Assembly (NCBI GenBank): GCA_016297805.1
Contig: JAEDFX010000025.1
Coordinates: forward strand, 1-26,751
Length of the DNA stretch: 26,751 nucleotides
Direction of reading: 5' to 3'
Origin: Treponema sp.
GTDB lineage: Bacteria > Spirochaetota > Spirochaetia > Treponematales > Treponemataceae
Notes under the pieces: generated by a model
The model's database searches: none
Seen by the model: only the letters and a program-made list of their open reading frames with translations
Told to the model about the DNA's origin: nothing
Program-made: the position numbers and the translations under genes
Shown: in pieces, positions 25,002-26,751 of the stretch
How the letters are laid out: each line of letters begins with the position of its first letter
Position numbering within the stretch: position 1 is the stretch's first letter

Positions 25002-25724
25002 ATGATACAGATTTATACTTATAAAAACTCTCTCAAAGTGAATGAGGGAAAAGACAAATATTGCTTTAGAAGCGTTGTTGACCAGAGTTTGGACAATGAA
25101 CAGCTTGTAAAGGAAATTATCAGTTACAATTCAACGATTACAGAAGCGGATGCCCGTGCAGTTCTTTCTGTTTTGAATGACAGAGTTAAGCATTTTGTAA
25201 ACCTTGGCTACAAAGTGGAGCTTCCGTTCGGCTGGATGTTCAACAAGGCAAACGGCACTGTCGCAAAACTGAACGACGGTTTTACACCTGGAAGTTCCAA
25301 TCACCGCATTACAACTGTCTTTAAGTTCAAAGACGATGCTGCAGACGAGATGATTAAAAATGCAGCGTACAAACAGGCAGGCAGCGGTTATGTCATGATT
25401 CCAGCAATCAAAGAGATGTGTTCAATTCTGAATAACGGCAAGGAAAGCGATGTTCTGGAATTTGCTTCCGGTTCAATGCTCAGAATTAAAGGAAAGAACG
25501 TTTCTTTTGATGCAGATGACGAAGTGCAGGGCGTTTTTCTTGTTACTTCTGACAAAACCGAGATTCGTGTTGCAAGTTATAACCGAATCGGCTCAAGCGT
25601 TGTTGAAGCGTATATTTCTTCAGGAATTGCTGCAGGAAGTTATGAAGTAAAACTTGTAACAAAGCCTGGTACCGAACGCTATGAAAAATGCGTGTCTTCC
25701 GTACCGGTTACTGTAACAGCGTAA
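25002..25724 (+). CDS. HU-like DNA-binding protein with DUF4469 Ig-like domain, 240 aa
   Basis: N-terminal half (residues ~1-125) follows the HU/IHF-like DNA-binding fold, with the spaced helices DNEQLVKEIISYNSTITEAD and AVLSVLNDRVKHFVNLGYKV then VELPFGWMF. The C-terminal half is a beta-rich DUF4469 domain: EFASGSMLRIKGKNVSFDAD, DDEVQGVFLV, GIAAGSYEVKLVTKPG. The family occurs in Treponema and Bacteroidota, often in many copies, and supports the spirochaete assignment. Start: AAGAAGGA, six to eight bases upstream. The gene is monocistronic: it ends in a strong terminator. Not evidently part of the defence locus. Confidence 0.8.
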   Translation: MIQIYTYKNSLKVNEGKDKYCFRSVVDQSLDNEQLVKEIISYNSTITEADARAVLSVLNDRVKHFVNLGYKVELPFGWMFNKANGTVAKLNDGFTPGSSNHRITTVFKFKDDAADEMIKNAAYKQAGSGYVMIPAIKEMCSILNNGKESDVLEFASGSMLRIKGKNVSFDADDEVQGVFLVTSDKTEIRVASYNRIGSSVVEAYISSGIAAGSYEVKLVTKPGTERYEKCVSSVPVTVTA

Positions 25725-25765
25725 GCGCGTAGAATTGTAAACAAACAGTACTGACAAAGGACTGG

Positions 25766-25798
25766 CAGCCTTGGAGATTTTTCTCTAAGGCTGTTTTT
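25766..25798 (+). terminator. Strong intrinsic terminator of HU-like gene
   Basis: A 12-bp stem (CAGCCTT with AAGGCTG, then GGAGA with TCTCT including one G-T pair) closed by a TTTT loop, followed by TTTTT at 25794-25798. Confidence 0.9.
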
Positions 25799-25818
25799 GT
25801 AGAATTTCATTCAAACAT

Positions 25819-25853
25819 AAAAAAAGCCAATCCGAATAACTCAGACTGGCTTT
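25819..25853 (-). terminator. Intrinsic terminator of carB, possibly bidirectional
   Basis: AAAGCCA (25823-25829) and TGGCTTT (25847-25853). On the minus strand it is followed by a T-run (plus As 25819-25825); the plus strand also ends TTTCTGTTTT. Loop and flank resemble the terminator at 911-951 near the other carB 3' end. A further stem GAAACGG/CCGTTTC sits at 25914-25933 between it and the carB stop. Confidence 0.7.
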
Positions 25854-25949
25854 CTGTTTTATAACGATGATTTCAATACTCGCTATGCAAGCACTTAACC
25901 GCAGGGCACTACAGAAACGGTGTCAGCCGTTTCCAATCAGTGCACCACC

Positions 25950-26646
25950 TTACCTAATCATCGCATGGTACTCTTGAAGGGATTTCACGCTTCCCTCACC
26001 ACCGTGACCGCCTTTTACCGCTTCAATTCCCTTTACAGCGGCAACAGCCCCAGCGAGCGTTGTGATGTAGCTTACTTTGTACTTTAAGCACACTTTGCGG
26101 ATTGTTTTTCTGTCTTCAGCGTAGTTGCGTTTTGCCTTTGGTGTGTTGATTACGAGGCAAACTTCCTTGTTCATAATACGGCTGAGTAAAGGCACGCTCG
26201 CTTCGCTCGTCTTAAAGCCTTGACTCAGCCGTTTACGGGGTTGCAAATCATTTTAAACCCCGTATCATATCAACAACGTCTGGGCGTCCGCCGCCGATTT
26301 TGTTTACTACTTCGCATTTTATTCCGTTTGCATTGTAGAAGTCGGCTGTTCCCTGAGTTCCAACCAAAGTAAATCCGAGATTTTTCAGAGTTTTTCCAAT
26401 CATCAAAACCTGGTCTTTCTGGCTTTCCTTGTTGCTCAAAGAAATCAAAACCTTCTTGTTTTCCCAGGCAGCAGGTGCATGAGGCAACTCACTTCCAGCA
26501 GCCTTCGCAGTGCCGCTCCCTACCTGTGACTTATAGAATGCAAGAGGGAAGTTTTCTGCCAAACCGAGAACCTCACCAGTAGAGCGCATTTCAGGGCCGA
26601 GAATCGGGTCAACTCCAGGGAATGTCGCAACCTGACGGTTGCTTCC
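25950..26646 (-). pseudogene. carB: carB 3' part, interrupted by palindromic elements
   Basis: Carbamoyl-phosphate synthase large chain (ammonia or glutamine, ATP and bicarbonate to carbamoyl phosphate). Visible: FPGVDPILGPEMRSTGEVLG, the C-terminal regulatory domain start KKVLISLSNKESQKDQVLMI and GFTLVGTQGTADFYNANGIK, then GGGRPDVVDMIR; the tail resumes as RIMNKEVCLVINTPKAKRNY to EYHAMIR. Between them an 82-bp insertion (about 26181-26262) brings a TGA (26250-26248) and a frame change. Upstream, an in-frame TAG (26649-26647) lies in a second hairpin element. So the frame from 26246 is the displaced tail, not its own gene. The rest of carB lies beyond the window, so loss of function is likely but not certain. 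Confidence 0.85.
26178..26264. repeat. 82-bp double-hairpin element inside carB
   Basis: Two hairpins: ACGGCTGAGT (26178-26187) with ACTCAGCCGT (26223-26232), with AAGGC/GCCTT nested inside, and TACGGGGTT (26234-26242) with AACCCCGTA (26256-26264). Removing 82 bases restores the CarB frame D-M-I-R-I-M-N-K, so the boundaries are read directly from the protein. At most a 2-base CG is duplicated at the target. Confidence 0.75.
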
Positions 26647-26751
26647 CTAGTTTTGCATAGCAAAACTAGCAGTGTACATTTGCGAGTTTACGAAGTAAAC
26701 TCGGTAAGTACGCGTTAGCGTACGACGTTAGCCTCGCTTACATAAACTTTG
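26627..26751. repeat. Array of short perfect hairpins, running off the window
   Basis: Four successive stems with tiny loops: GCAACC/GGTTGC (26627-26642, 4-base loop), CTAGTTTTGC with its complement (26647-26669, 3-base loop), CGAGTTTAC with its complement (26683-26703, loop GAA) and GTACGC/GCGTAC (26708-26723, loop GTTA). CarB similarity stops where the array starts. No ORF. Confidence 0.7.

Noticed and set aside
25950..26246. Independent 98-aa gene
   Set aside because: It is the displaced CarB tail read through the inserted palindrome; the first residues are element-derived.
26178..26751. Integron attC sites (known from Treponema)
   Set aside because: I could not find the paired GTTRRRY/RYYYAAC core sites or gene cassettes, and the hairpins lie inside carB.

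Overview
The window looks like a spirochaete chromosome, most likely a gut or rumen Treponema. Genes have strong AGGAGG-type ribosome binding sites and sigma70-type promoters, which argues against Bacteroidota. There is an HU-like DNA-binding protein with an Ig-like tail (DUF4469 type), a family shared by Treponema and Bacteroidota, and many short palindromic repeats interrupt genes. The organism call is inference; there is no rRNA or other marker here.

Layout: 1-873 holds small unrecognised genes. 998-1122 is a carB 3'-end remnant, and 1185-1294 is a 22-bp tandem repeat. Two minus-strand genes follow: a TPR protein (1302-3215) and a Ser/Thr kinase (3225-4478). The kinase has an extended -10 promoter and probably a leaderless mRNA. 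From 4734 to 24108 runs a plus-strand type 1 BREX phage-defence locus: brxA, brxB, brxC, an AlbA_2/Schlafen-like gene, pglX, pglZ and brxL. A possible autoregulated XRE regulator (24322-24699), an HU-like gene (25002-25724) and a carB 3' part broken by palindromic elements (25950 onward, minus strand) complete the window.

The BREX locus is not standard. pglX is split into an 891-aa N-terminal part (methyltransferase plus target-recognition region) and a 318-aa C-terminal part, with a RhuM-family gene cleanly nested between them. Between the pglX C-part and pglZ sit cargo genes of visibly lower G+C: an AAA ATPase plus DUF4435/Toprim pair that matches the PARIS (AriA-AriB) architecture, then a DUF3800 nuclease-like gene overlapping a 168-aa putative nuclease or toxin. 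The 140-bp gap after the cargo holds a self-contained minus-strand unit: a near-consensus promoter whose 17-bp spacer is filled by a 16-bp perfect palindrome, a two-hairpin RNA of about 67 nt, and an intrinsic terminator. This is a candidate undescribed small RNA.

Working model (inference): BREX marks host DNA through PglX and blocks unmodified phage. Phages often carry DNA-mimic anti-restriction proteins such as Ocr, which inhibit BREX. A PARIS-like pair inside the operon would be a back-up that triggers when such an inhibitor appears. The DUF3800 pair, RhuM and AlbA_2 proteins are further accessory layers of unknown action. Diverged copies of the carB 3' end lie 25 kb apart and bracket the locus together with the kinase/TPR and HU-like genes, which suggests insertion or rearrangement at carB.
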